From DASYRX01 sp035253645 (GTDB lineage Bacteria; Gemmatimonadota; Gemmatimonadetes; Gemmatimonadales; Gemmatimonadaceae): 13,074 nt of DNA. Position numbers and translations under genes: made by a program. Below the pieces are notes generated by a model. That model did not search any database and was not told where the DNA came from. It was given only the letters and a program-made list of their open reading frames with translations. The stretch covers positions 1-13,074 of the forward strand of contig DATFBW010000089.1 in assembly GCA_035253645.1 (NCBI GenBank), written 5' to 3'. The number at the start of each line of letters is the position of its first letter. Positions within the stretch are counted from its first letter, which is position 1. Below are positions 1-7,582 of the stretch, piece after piece.

Positions 1-129
1 CGCCCGAACTTCTACAATGCGCGCGCACGCGACTTGGATCATCCGATCGAGCGTGTGGGACGTGAACTGCGCCGCATGATGCCCTTCGTGCAGCCGCGTG
101 AGGTTCGCCCCGGCGAGGGCGGCGCATGA
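1..129 (+). CDS. ilvC: Ketol-acid reductoisomerase, C-terminal end (partial)
   Basis: The reading frame enters from the left edge and ends at a TGA at 127-129. It gives 42 residues that begin RPNFYNARARDLDHPIERVG and continue with a RELRRMM stretch. This matches the C-terminal tail of class I ketol-acid reductoisomerases, where a GRPxFNALRR...HPIExVGxELRxMMP pattern is typical. The enzyme makes 2,3-dihydroxy-isovalerate in valine and leucine synthesis. The catalytic part lies outside the window, so the call rests on the tail alone. The stop overlaps the leuA start as ATGA, which suggests one ilv-leu operon with translational coupling. The tail ends in a short Gly/Glu-rich extension. Confidence 0.75.
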   Translation, partial: RPNFYNARARDLDHPIERVGRELRRMMPFVQPREVRPGEGGA

Positions 130-1754
130 CCGGTCGCGTTCTTGTCTTCGATACCACTCTGCGCGACGGCGAACAGGCGCCGGGCTGCACGATGACGCGC
201 AGCGAGAAAGTCGAGGTCGCGCGGCAACTGGCGCGTCTCCGCGTGGACATTATCGAAGCTGGATTCCCCGCAGCGTCGCGCGGCGACTGGGAAGCCGTGC
301 ACGCCGTTGCGAGTGAAATCGGCGTCGAGCACGGACCGATTATCTGCGCGCTTGCACGGGCCAACGAGCGCGACATCGATCTGTGTGCGTCGGCGATTGC
401 GCCAGCTCGACACCGTCGCGTCCACACGTTCATCGCGACGTCGGACATCCACTTACGCCACAAACTCCGATTGAGCCGACGTGAGGTCGTGGCGACGGTG
501 AGCCGGATGGTCGCATACGCGCGCACGCTGTGCGAGGATGTAGAATTTTCCGCCGAAGACGCCGCGCGGTCGGACCGCGCTTTCCTGCATGAGGTGCTCT
601 CCGCCGCCGCCGAAGCTGGCGCGACCACGCTCAACGTTCCGGATACGGTCGGCTACTCCACGCCTGACGAGTACTTCGATCTGATCGCCGGCGTACGCGC
701 GGCGGTTCCTGGCGCTGACCGGTTGGTGCTGTCGACGCACTGCCATGACGACCTCGGACTTGCCGTCGCCAACTCACTCGCGGGCGTGCGCGCAGGCGCG
801 CGCCAGGTGGAATGCACGGTGAACGGAATCGGTGAGCGGGCGGGCAACGCCGCTCTCGAAGAGATAGCGATGGCGCTGCATACCCGGCGGGCGGTCTTCG
901 GAGTGGAAACAGCGATCAACACTCGAGAGATCGGCCGTGCGTCGCGTGTAGTGGCCGCATGCACCGGCATCCGGGTGCCGCCTAACAAGGCGATCGTCGG
1001 TGCGAACGCCTTCGCGCACGAGGCGGGCATACATCAGGATGGCGTGTTGAAGAACCCCCTAACCTACGAGATCATGAACGCCGATCTCGTGGGACTCGAA
1101 GGGGCTCGACTGGTGCTCGGCAAACACTCCGGACGGCACGCACTGCGCAAACACCTCGAGTCTGCGGGACACACCCTCAGCGAAGACGAGTTCGCGAACG
1201 TGTTCGCGCGTTTCAAAGAAGTAGCCGATCGCAAGAAGCTCCTTGACGACCGCGACGTCGAGGCCATCGTCGCCGGCGCGATGCGTGAGTCACCACCCGT
1301 GTTCCAGTTGGAGCTCGTCCAGGTCTCGTGCGGAACGCATGCGATTCCCACGGCGACCGTTAGGCTTCAGGGCCCCGATGGGCACCGCCTCGTAGCGGCG
1401 GCCCAAGGCGATGGACCGGTCGACGCCGTATGTCGCGCGATCAATGTTGTCGTTGGTAATCTGGCCGATCTGGTGGAATTCACCGTGGAGCCGGTCACTG
1501 AGGGGATAGATGCGGTGGGCCGGGTCACCGTGCGGCTGCGAGAGCGCGCGAGCGATTCCGTGACGACGCCGCGCCATCGTACGGTTGCCGGCTTTGGCGT
1601 TCATACCGACGTGATCGTCGCCGCCGCGGAGGCGTACGTGTCGGCCGTCAACTGCATCGTGCGATCGCGCGGCGGCGGCGCCATCTCGCCCCACGGTGCG
1701 CACCTAACGAGCGCGCCTGGAACGGCACCGCGCGCCATCGGGTTGCTCTCGTGA
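126..1754 (+). CDS. leuA: 2-isopropylmalate synthase
   Basis: LeuA condenses acetyl-CoA with 2-oxoisovalerate, the first committed step of leucine synthesis. The 542-residue product opens with the HMGL-like TIM-barrel signature DTTLRDGEQ (residues 9-17). It carries the metal-binding HCHDDLG (205-211), NGIGERAGN (233-241), and the FAHEAGIHQDGV segment (296-307) typical of LeuA. GKHSGRHAL (332-340) starts the linker, and roughly 395-510 forms the C-terminal LeuA dimer/regulatory domain that usually binds leucine for feedback inhibition. The length is normal for the long bacterial form. The ATG at 126 has GAGGG at 115-119, 6 nt upstream, and overlaps the ilvC stop. Citramalate synthase is a related alternative, but the full LeuA signature and the leuCDB neighbours argue for LeuA. 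The last 25 residues beyond the conserved end are an unconserved tail. Confidence 0.96.
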   Translation: MTGRVLVFDTTLRDGEQAPGCTMTRSEKVEVARQLARLRVDIIEAGFPAASRGDWEAVHAVASEIGVEHGPIICALARANERDIDLCASAIAPARHRRVHTFIATSDIHLRHKLRLSRREVVATVSRMVAYARTLCEDVEFSAEDAARSDRAFLHEVLSAAAEAGATTLNVPDTVGYSTPDEYFDLIAGVRAAVPGADRLVLSTHCHDDLGLAVANSLAGVRAGARQVECTVNGIGERAGNAALEEIAMALHTRRAVFGVETAINTREIGRASRVVAACTGIRVPPNKAIVGANAFAHEAGIHQDGVLKNPLTYEIMNADLVGLEGARLVLGKHSGRHALRKHLESAGHTLSEDEFANVFARFKEVADRKKLLDDRDVEAIVAGAMRESPPVFQLELVQVSCGTHAIPTATVRLQGPDGHRLVAAAQGDGPVDAVCRAINVVVGNLADLVEFTVEPVTEGIDAVGRVTVRLRERASDSVTTPRHRTVAGFGVHTDVIVAAAEAYVSAVNCIVRSRGGGAISPHGAHLTSAPGTAPRAIGLLS

Positions 1755-3199
1755 CGGCGCCACAGGCTCCGGCGCCCACGCATGCGCCGCGCACACTGGT
1801 CGAGAAGATCTGGCAGCATCACGTTGTGCGGCCCGCGTCGGCAGACGCACCGGCCATCTTGTTCGTCGATCTGCACCTCGTGCACGAAGTGACGTCACCC
1901 CAGGCCTTCGCCGAGTTGGCAGCGCGTGGCGTCAAGGTGCGACGGCCCGACCTCACCGTGGCCACGATGGATCACTCGACGCCGACGACACCGCGCGTGA
2001 ACGGTCACCATGTCGCGCTCAGCGACAGGCTTGCCGCCGCACAGCTTTCCAGGCTTGAAGCCAACTGCCGGGAGTATGGTGTGCCGCTGTTCCCGTTAGG
2101 CCACGATCGCCAGGGGATCGTTCACGTGATCGGACCCGAGCTCGGCCTCACGCAACCCGGAATGACTGTGGTCTGTGGCGATAGCCACACCAGCACACAC
2201 GGTGCCTTTGGAGCGCTGGCGTTCGGCATCGGCACGTCGGAGGTTGCGCACGTCCTTGCGACGCAGTGCCTGTTACAAGCTCCGCCACGCACGATGGAAG
2301 TCCGCGTCGAGGGACGCCTGGGCTACGGCGTGTCTGCCAAGGATCTCATCCTCGGCATTATCGCTCACATCGGCGTGGCTGGCGGAGCGGGCCATGTGAT
2401 GGAGTACACCGGACCCGCCATTCGTGCGCTGGACATGGAAGGTCGCATGACGATCTGCAACATGTCCATCGAGGCGGGGGCGCGCGCCGGATGTATTGCA
2501 CCGGATGAAGTCACCTTCGAATACCTGGCCGGCAGGCCGTACGCACCGCGTGCGGCCCAATGGATTGACGCCGTCGAGCGCTGGCGCGAGCTGCGCACCG
2601 ATGTCGGAGCGCATTACGACCGGACAGTCAGCATCGACGCGAGCGAACTGGCTCCCATGATCTCATATGGAACGAATCCCGGTATGGCAATTCCGGTCAC
2701 CGGACGTGTGCCCGAGCCGCGTGTGGCGGCTGACGAGCAGCAACGGGCTACTCTCGAGCGCGCGCTCGGCTACATGGCCCTGCAGCCCGGTCAGCCAGTG
2801 TTAGGCATACCGGTGGACGTAGTTTTTCTGGGAAGCTGCACGAATGCCCGTCTCTCGGACCTGCGCGCCGCCGCCGGAGTGCTGCGAGGGCGCAAGCTCG
2901 CGCCTAACGTGCGCATGCTGGTGGTGCCGGGATCGCAGCAGGTGAAACGTCAAGCGGAAGCGGAGGGACTGGACGCCGTGTTCGCCTCCGCTGGTGCGGA
3001 ATGGCGCGAGAGTGGCTGCTCGATGTGTATCGCCATGAACGGCGACCAGCTCGCTCCCGGGCAGTACGCGGTGAGCACGAGCAACCGCAACTTCGAGGGA
3101 CGGCAGGGGAAGGGTGGCCGCACTTTCCTGGCAAGCCCCCTCACGGCTGCCGCCACCGCGCTGCGCGGCGTCATCACCGACGTGCGTACGCTGGCGTGA
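1751..3199 (+). CDS. leuC: 3-isopropylmalate dehydratase large subunit
   Basis: The large subunit of isopropylmalate isomerase, an aconitase-family [4Fe-4S] enzyme that works with LeuD to interconvert 2- and 3-isopropylmalate. The product has 482 residues (about 466 in E. coli; the extra residues are a Pro/Ala-rich N-terminus). CGDSHTSTHGAFG lies at 142-154. The three cluster ligands are Cys363 (in GSCTNAR), Cys423 and Cys426 (in SGCSMC). The start is the GTG at 1751, which overlaps the leuA stop as GTGA. No clear Shine-Dalgarno precedes it, so translation is probably coupled to leuA. All catalytic and cluster residues that can be recognised are intact. Confidence 0.96.
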   Translation: MTAPQAPAPTHAPRTLVEKIWQHHVVRPASADAPAILFVDLHLVHEVTSPQAFAELAARGVKVRRPDLTVATMDHSTPTTPRVNGHHVALSDRLAAAQLSRLEANCREYGVPLFPLGHDRQGIVHVIGPELGLTQPGMTVVCGDSHTSTHGAFGALAFGIGTSEVAHVLATQCLLQAPPRTMEVRVEGRLGYGVSAKDLILGIIAHIGVAGGAGHVMEYTGPAIRALDMEGRMTICNMSIEAGARAGCIAPDEVTFEYLAGRPYAPRAAQWIDAVERWRELRTDVGAHYDRTVSIDASELAPMISYGTNPGMAIPVTGRVPEPRVAADEQQRATLERALGYMALQPGQPVLGIPVDVVFLGSCTNARLSDLRAAAGVLRGRKLAPNVRMLVVPGSQQVKRQAEAEGLDAVFASAGAEWRESGCSMCIAMNGDQLAPGQYAVSTSNRNFEGRQGKGGRTFLASPLTAAATALRGVITDVRTLA

Positions 3200-3201
3200 T
3201 T

Positions 3202-3804
3202 ATGGATCCGTTTACCTCGCTCGTCTCCACCGCCGTCGTGCTGCGCGTCGACAATGTCGACACCGACCAGATCATTCCAGCGCGCTTCCTCAAGATCACC
3301 GATCGGGACGGACTTGGACCGCATGCTTTCGCCGACTGGCGCTACGATGCGAGCGGTACTCCGCGCGCGGACTTCCCGCTCAACGCGCCTGGGGCGGGTG
3401 ACGCGAAGATCCTCGTCGCCGGCCGCAACTTCGGCTGCGGCTCATCCCGCGAACACGCAGCGTGGGCGCTCCACGCGTTAGGCATACGTGTCATTGTGTG
3501 TCCCTCGTTTGCGGACATCTTCCGCAACAATGCGCATGCCAACGGCATGCTGCCCGTGGCGCTGAACGAGCCCGAACACGCGCTCTTGCTGGATGCGCTT
3601 ACGCACAACCCTGCGCTGCCCATCGCTGTGGACCTGGCCAGTCAGTCGCTCACGGCCGCAGGACTGCACTGCACGTTTTCGATCGATCCGTTCGCCAAGC
3701 ACTGCCTGCTACGGGGCGTCGACACACTCGGCTTCCTGCTCGCTGCCGCGCCGGAGATCACCGCGTACGAAGCATCGCATCACGCTCCGGTGTGCTGCAC
3801 GTAA
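3202..3804 (+). CDS. leuD: 3-isopropylmalate dehydratase small subunit
   Basis: The small (swivel-domain) subunit of isopropylmalate isomerase, partner of the preceding leuC product. The 200-residue product has NVDTDQIIPARFL (18-30) and the substrate-recognition stretch GRNFGCGSSREHA (74-86), both hallmarks of LeuD. The ATG at 3202 begins 2 nt after the leuC stop and gives the usual MxPF-type N-terminus. A GTG at 3196, in frame and overlapping the leuC stop as GTGA, would add two residues and repeat the leuA-leuC arrangement, so the start is uncertain by six bases. No separate ribosome site is obvious. Confidence 0.95.
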   Translation: MDPFTSLVSTAVVLRVDNVDTDQIIPARFLKITDRDGLGPHAFADWRYDASGTPRADFPLNAPGAGDAKILVAGRNFGCGSSREHAAWALHALGIRVIVCPSFADIFRNNAHANGMLPVALNEPEHALLLDALTHNPALPIAVDLASQSLTAAGLHCTFSIDPFAKHCLLRGVDTLGFLLAAAPEITAYEASHHAPVCCT

Positions 3805-3829
3805 TGGCCAAGACCGGGAGGATCGCGCG

Positions 3830-4936
3830 ATGCGCGGCGTGATCGCTGTCTTGCCAGGCGATGGCATCGGCCCCGAGGTCATCGCGGAGGCGCTTCGCGT
3901 TCTCGACGCTGTGGCAACCTGCGGGGGACATACCTTCGACACGCGCTCTGGGCTGATCGGCGGCTGCGCGATCGAGGCCACGGGCGAGCCGCTGCCTAAC
4001 GAAACGCTGTCACTGTGTCGCGCGAGCGATGCCGTGCTGCTGGGTGCGGTCGGTGGTCCACAATGGGACAACCTTCCGGGGGAGCGGCGCCCCGAGCGCG
4101 GACTCCTCGCGCTGCGCCAGTTGCTCGGCGTCTACGCGAACCTCCGGCCGGTTATCGTCCATGACGCAGTCGCGGCGGCCTCGCCACTCCGCCCCGACCG
4201 CATCGCCGGCGTGAACATTCTCGTTGTACGCGAGCTTACGGGCGGCATCTACTTCGGGGAACGGCGCCGCGAGCCCCTCAACGGCAAGGGCGAGCTCGCA
4301 TCGGATCTCTGTCTGTATACCACGCCCGAAATCGAGCGCGTGGTACGTGTGGCAGCGATGCTGGCGCGCGGTCGCCGCGGACGACTCACGTCAGTCGACA
4401 AGGCCAACGTGCTCGAGACCTCGCGGCTCTGGCGCCAAGTCACGACGCGCGTGCTGGAAGACGAATTCCCTGACGTCATCCTGAACCACCAGCTGGTGGA
4501 CGCCTGTGCCATGCATCTACTGCGAGCGCCAGCCGACTTCGACGTCATCGTCACGGAGAACATGTTCGGGGACATCCTCAGCGATGAGGCATCCATGCTC
4601 GCCGGATCGATCGGCCTGCTGCCGTCTGCCTCGTTAGGCGATGCCCCGAGCGCCGCAGGTGCATGGCGGCCGGCGTTATATGAGCCGATTCATGGCGCGG
4701 CACCCGACATCGCCGGCTCCGGCACGGCCAACCCGATCGGTGCCATAGGGAGCGTGGCCATGATGCTGCGCTACTCGTTCGAGCTCCATGAAGAAGCGCG
4801 CGCCGTCGAGGACGCGATCAGCGCTACGCTGGCCGCGGGGTGGCACACCGCAGACATCGCTGCCGGCGGCCACGTCTGCTCGACCAGCGAAATCGGTACG
4901 CTGGTGGCTGAGCAGGTCACTGCAGACACTCGTTAG
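3830..4936 (+). CDS. leuB: 3-isopropylmalate dehydrogenase
   Basis: LeuB oxidises and decarboxylates 3-isopropylmalate to 2-oxoisocaproate with NAD+, completing the leucine-specific branch. The 368-residue product starts with PGDGIGPEV (9-17). It contains ELTGGIYFGE (135-144), VDKANVL (189-195) and the metal/NAD-binding segment TENMFGDILSDEASMLAGSI (242-261). The ELTGGIYFG form is characteristic of LeuB as opposed to isocitrate or tartrate dehydrogenases. The ATG at 3830 has GGGAGG at 3816-3821, 8 nt upstream; this is the best ribosome site in the operon. The stop TAG at 4934-4936 lies inside a copy of the repeated GTTAGG word. Confidence 0.96.
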   Translation: MRGVIAVLPGDGIGPEVIAEALRVLDAVATCGGHTFDTRSGLIGGCAIEATGEPLPNETLSLCRASDAVLLGAVGGPQWDNLPGERRPERGLLALRQLLGVYANLRPVIVHDAVAAASPLRPDRIAGVNILVVRELTGGIYFGERRREPLNGKGELASDLCLYTTPEIERVVRVAAMLARGRRGRLTSVDKANVLETSRLWRQVTTRVLEDEFPDVILNHQLVDACAMHLLRAPADFDVIVTENMFGDILSDEASMLAGSIGLLPSASLGDAPSAAGAWRPALYEPIHGAAPDIAGSGTANPIGAIGSVAMMLRYSFELHEEARAVEDAISATLAAGWHTADIAAGGHVCSTSEIGTLVAEQVTADTR

Positions 4937-4940
4937 GTGC

Positions 4941-5540
4941 ATGCCGCGTCGATCCTCGGAATCGCCGGCTAAGAGCGTGACGCACGACCGCGAGGTCGCT
5001 GCGGCCGCTATCCGTGCGGGCGATGCGCAAACTCTCGAGTCCATGTTCCGTGCGCATGGCGACACGCTCCGTCGTTTCGCATACCGCTTCGTTCGCTCGC
5101 GGGATGCCGCTGCCGAGGTCGTCCAGGACGTATTCTGCAATGTGTGGCGCGCGCGCGAGCAGTTTGCCTTGCAAGACGAGCCCGTCGCCTACCTGTTCAG
5201 CGCGACGCGCAACCGGGCCCTTGACGTCCTCGCGCGCGAGAGCGTCCGGCGCCGATGGTATGACGAGTGGTGTGTGGAGCAGTTGCACCCCGCCACGCGT
5301 CAACACGCCAAGTCCACCGATGAGGACGCCCACCTGGGCGAGCTGCACCTTGCTATCGAGGATGCGTTAGGCAGGATGCCAGCGCGCCGTCAATTAGTGT
5401 GTCGGCTGCGCTGGAAGGACGGGCTTACGCCTCGCGAAATCGCGGACCAGCTGCAGATCGCCCTCAAAACGGTTGAGACGCAGATCAGTCGCGGCCTGCG
5501 TGACTTACGCCGCAGACTGAACGGCCACTTGGAAGCGTGA
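4941..5540 (+). CDS. ECF-type RNA polymerase sigma factor
   Basis: A 199-residue extracytoplasmic-function sigma factor. Region 2 spans roughly residues 33-105, with the DxxQDVFxxVW core at 58-69 and YLFSATRNRALD at 84-95. Region 4 spans about 138-192, with a helix-turn-helix in GLTPREIADQLQIALKTVET (161-180). The style of region 4 recalls the sigma factors that pair with SusC/SusD loci in Bacteroidetes, but this is a resemblance only. The start is uncertain: the ATG at 4941 is 4 nt after leuB with no good ribosome site, and a GTG at 4977 would give 187 residues. No anti-sigma gene follows; the next gene converges from the other strand. It may be expressed by readthrough from the leu operon. 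Confidence 0.9.
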   Translation: MPRRSSESPAKSVTHDREVAAAAIRAGDAQTLESMFRAHGDTLRRFAYRFVRSRDAAAEVVQDVFCNVWRAREQFALQDEPVAYLFSATRNRALDVLARESVRRRWYDEWCVEQLHPATRQHAKSTDEDAHLGELHLAIEDALGRMPARRQLVCRLRWKDGLTPREIADQLQIALKTVETQISRGLRDLRRRLNGHLEA

Positions 5541-5562
5541 CTCGTCATCAAATGCACAGCCA

Positions 5563-5580
5563 GAGACGCGCCATCGTCTC
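5563..5580. terminator. Possible weak bidirectional terminator
   Basis: GAGACG at 5563-5568 pairs with CGTCTC at 5575-5580 around a 6-nt loop, in the 60-bp gap between the converging sigma-factor gene and the small exported-protein gene. There is no T-tract on either side, so the assignment rests mostly on position. Confidence 0.3.
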
Positions 5581-5600
5581 ATCGTGAACACGGCGGATTG

Positions 5601-6155
5601 TCAGAAGTTGAGGCCGACCGCGGGGATGACGATGTAGCGTATGCCGGCGATTCGCGACGCGAGACCGAGTGCGCGGACGCCGATGGTCGGCGTTAGGCCA
5701 GATCTTGGGCGCTCCCAGTGCATGCCGATTGACCCCGCCAGGCTCGACTGACTCTCCGGGCCCTTCATGCCCGAAGTGCCCAAGCCCCCCACGCCGCCCG
5801 AAACGCGCCATCCGCCGCTTCCGAGTCCCGCTGAAATTGAAGGCAGAACGCCCCAAAAGAGGCTGGGCGTTTGGCGGTCTACGCAGGGAGCTCCAACGAC
5901 GCAGTCGGCGATGGCGGCTGCTGCACCCCCTGGTGTGATTACCAGACCGATGAGGTCGCCGCGCACCCTCTGGCTGAGTGGACGGCTGACGCGGGCCTCG
6001 GCCGCGACCGCGGTGAAGGCGCCCCCCCACGCGTGGCCGAAGGCCAGCCTGGTCACACCGACGCTTATTCCCACGCGAGATTGCGCCGCACACGGAAGGG
6101 TGAGTAGAGCAGCCGAGAGCACCGACGCGATATGCCGCAGACAAGCAGCGCGCAT
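5601..6155 (-). CDS. Small exported protein, possibly outer-membrane barrel-like, unknown function
   Basis: I do not recognise a family. The 184-residue product has a clear Sec signal: Arg-containing start MRAACLRHI, a hydrophobic core, and a likely AxA-type cleavage at PCAAQ around residue 25. The rest is rich in Gly, Ser and Val with alternating short hydrophobic stretches, and it ends in Phe (GLNF), as many outer-membrane beta-barrel proteins do. One Cys pair (DCVVGAPC) could form a disulfide. The start at 6155 is fixed by GGAGG (CCTCC on + at 6161-6165) 5 nt upstream; an upstream ATG at 6215 would have to be translated through the stem-loop at 6180-6209 and is unlikely. The gene follows susD on the same strand, beyond a terminator-like hairpin. 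It may be a separate unit or be reached by readthrough. Confidence 0.7.
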   Translation of the reverse strand: MRAACLRHIASVLSAALLTLPCAAQSRVGISVGVTRLAFGHAWGGAFTAVAAEARVSRPLSQRVRGDLIGLVITPGGAAAAIADCVVGAPCVDRQTPSLFWGVLPSISAGLGSGGWRVSGGVGGLGTSGMKGPESQSSLAGSIGMHWERPRSGLTPTIGVRALGLASRIAGIRYIVIPAVGLNF

Positions 6156-6179
6156 GCACACCTCCGAGTAGGAACGAGA

Positions 6180-6209
6180 AAGGTGGTGGAGCGTTGGCTC
6201 CACCACCTT
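6180..6209 (-). terminator. Strong stem-loop after susD
   Basis: A perfect inverted repeat: 12-bp arms at 6181-6192 and 6197-6208 around a GTTG loop, extended by one A-T pair to 13 bp. Read on the - strand it is followed by TTCTCGTT, a weak T-rich tail, as expected for an intrinsic terminator of the susC-susD transcript 57 nt after the susD stop. It ends only 14 nt before the ribosome site of the small exported gene, so it would also lie in that gene's 5' leader if transcription starts further upstream. Confidence 0.7.
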
Positions 6210-6265
6210 AACCACATGCGAGGCGCCCTGCTAACCGCACATTTGCTTATAACGGCCAGGCGGTG

Positions 6266-7570
6266 TCACGCTCCCCGGTTCAAACAGCCCGTGAAGTTGG
6301 GGTTGTTTTTCTCCGAGATGGGGATGGCGACGTTGACGTCGGTCCCCCGCGTTAGGTTGTCCTTGTGGTATGGTCCCGTCGGGAAGACCGTCTCGGCGCC
6401 CCGGCTATACTGCCTAACGAGGCGCCGGAGATCGCCCAACCGGTGCGCGGTCGCGAACAACGCAAAGGCCCGCTCGCGGAACATGAGGTCCACGCGCGCG
6501 GCTTGTGTTCCCGGATCCGCGGGCGCCGCCATGCCGAACGGCTGGCGCGCTTCCGTAAGCTTGGCGAGCCAGAGCGTTGTGTTACCCGCTTGCAACGCCG
6601 CTTCCGCTTCGATGAGCCGAGCCTCGACGCCGCTCGCTACCGTAACCGGAGCGTCGAACGAGTTGTATTTGCGGAAGTAATAGCGCGGTGTGCGCGCATC
6701 GAAGCGCGATGGCGAGCCGTCGCCCTCGATCGGGACACGCGGATCCTGCGCCGTAGCGAAGTTGAGTCCATTGATGCCTTCGCGGTCAGAAACGAGCCAC
6801 GAGTCGGCGTTGTACATGTAATTGTGCGGGAAGAGCTTCTGTCTCTCGGTTTTGGTGCTGTGCAGCGTGTTGTAGACGAAGGACGTGGGCACCGACGCGA
6901 CCGCCGTCGCGGCCTGCGCGAATTGCGCGTTGTTGAGCAGCGCACGACCGCGCAGCACGGCGACGAGACTCGTAATCCGGGCATTGTTCGCCGTGTTCTG
7001 CGCGGCGAGGTCCAGCTGGGCAACGGCAGCCTGCATGAGCTGCTGCGTTGTCATCGGCTCGCCGTACGTCAGCTCGGGCTCGATGCTGCCTAACGGTGCA
7101 CCGGCGCAATACACCTCGCCCAGCAGGATGATCTCCGCCGCCACGATCGCGTACATCTCCCCGATGCGCGCATCGGGCCCCGTCGCCACGGACTTCAATA
7201 CCTCCGCCGCACGCTCGGCCGAACCGCGCGCACGATGCTGGTCTATGTACGTTTGCAACCACGCGCCGTTCGCTTCACGCACCGAACGAAGGTCCATCTC
7301 CCGGATTTCCGGGGGCGTTCCGCCAAAGCGGAATTCGTCGCTCATGAAGCCCGTGGCGATCACGAGGCCGATCCCGGCGCCGCCCCCGTTACCGCCGTCG
7401 TGGGCGACGGCGAAATCGCCTAACGCGCCGGCATAAAGCGCCGCCGCGCCTTGCAGATTGTCCAGGTTACCCGGATCGATGAAGTCGGGCCGGTCGGCCT
7501 GCAAGAGCCGATCGGTCGAGCATGCAGTGGCAGCCAGAGCTGCCACGACGAGAATCGTTAGGTTTCTCAT
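6266..7570 (-). CDS. SusD/RagB-family surface lipoprotein
   Basis: Outer-membrane lipoprotein that caps a SusC barrel and binds the nutrient (often a glycan or peptide) before import; the substrate is not evident here. The 434-residue product starts MRNLTILVVAALAATACS, a lipoprotein signal with Cys17 as the lipidated residue (lipobox ATAC, lacking the usual Leu at -3). TPR-like helical segments follow. The C-terminal part contains ERAFALFATAHRLGDLRRLV, typical of SusD proteins, then NNPNFTGC near the end. It is somewhat shorter than many Bacteroidetes SusD proteins. The ATG at 7570 is chosen over an upstream one because it begins the lipoprotein signal and has AGGAG (7578-7582 on +) 7 nt upstream. 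That site overlaps the susC stop, so the two are probably translationally coupled. Confidence 0.92.
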   Translation of the reverse strand: MRNLTILVVAALAATACSTDRLLQADRPDFIDPGNLDNLQGAAALYAGALGDFAVAHDGGNGGGAGIGLVIATGFMSDEFRFGGTPPEIREMDLRSVREANGAWLQTYIDQHRARGSAERAAEVLKSVATGPDARIGEMYAIVAAEIILLGEVYCAGAPLGSIEPELTYGEPMTTQQLMQAAVAQLDLAAQNTANNARITSLVAVLRGRALLNNAQFAQAATAVASVPTSFVYNTLHSTKTERQKLFPHNYMYNADSWLVSDREGINGLNFATAQDPRVPIEGDGSPSRFDARTPRYYFRKYNSFDAPVTVASGVEARLIEAEAALQAGNTTLWLAKLTEARQPFGMAAPADPGTQAARVDLMFRERAFALFATAHRLGDLRRLVRQYSRGAETVFPTGPYHKDNLTRGTDVNVAIPISEKNNPNFTGCLNRGA

Positions 7571-7577
7571 GGCAGGT

Positions 7578-7582
7578 CTCCT
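7578..7582 (-). promoter_or_regulatory. susD ribosome binding site overlapping susC stop
   Basis: AGGAG on the - strand, 7 nt before the susD ATG. It shares bases with the TAG stop of susC (7581-7583 on +), which decides the susD start and implies coupled translation of the pair. Confidence 0.75.

Noticed and set aside
3001..3201. Upstream extension of the leuD frame into leuC
   Set aside because: It overlaps the conserved C-terminus of leuC, and the LeuD homology begins at MDPF.
4788..4940. Upstream extension of the sigma-factor frame into leuB
   Set aside because: It would overlap 150 bp of a conserved leuB. The sigma region 2 homology starts well after 4941.
6365..7093. A 242-codon open frame on + within susD
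   Set aside because: It is antisense to SusD and its translation has no signal, domain or plausible start site.
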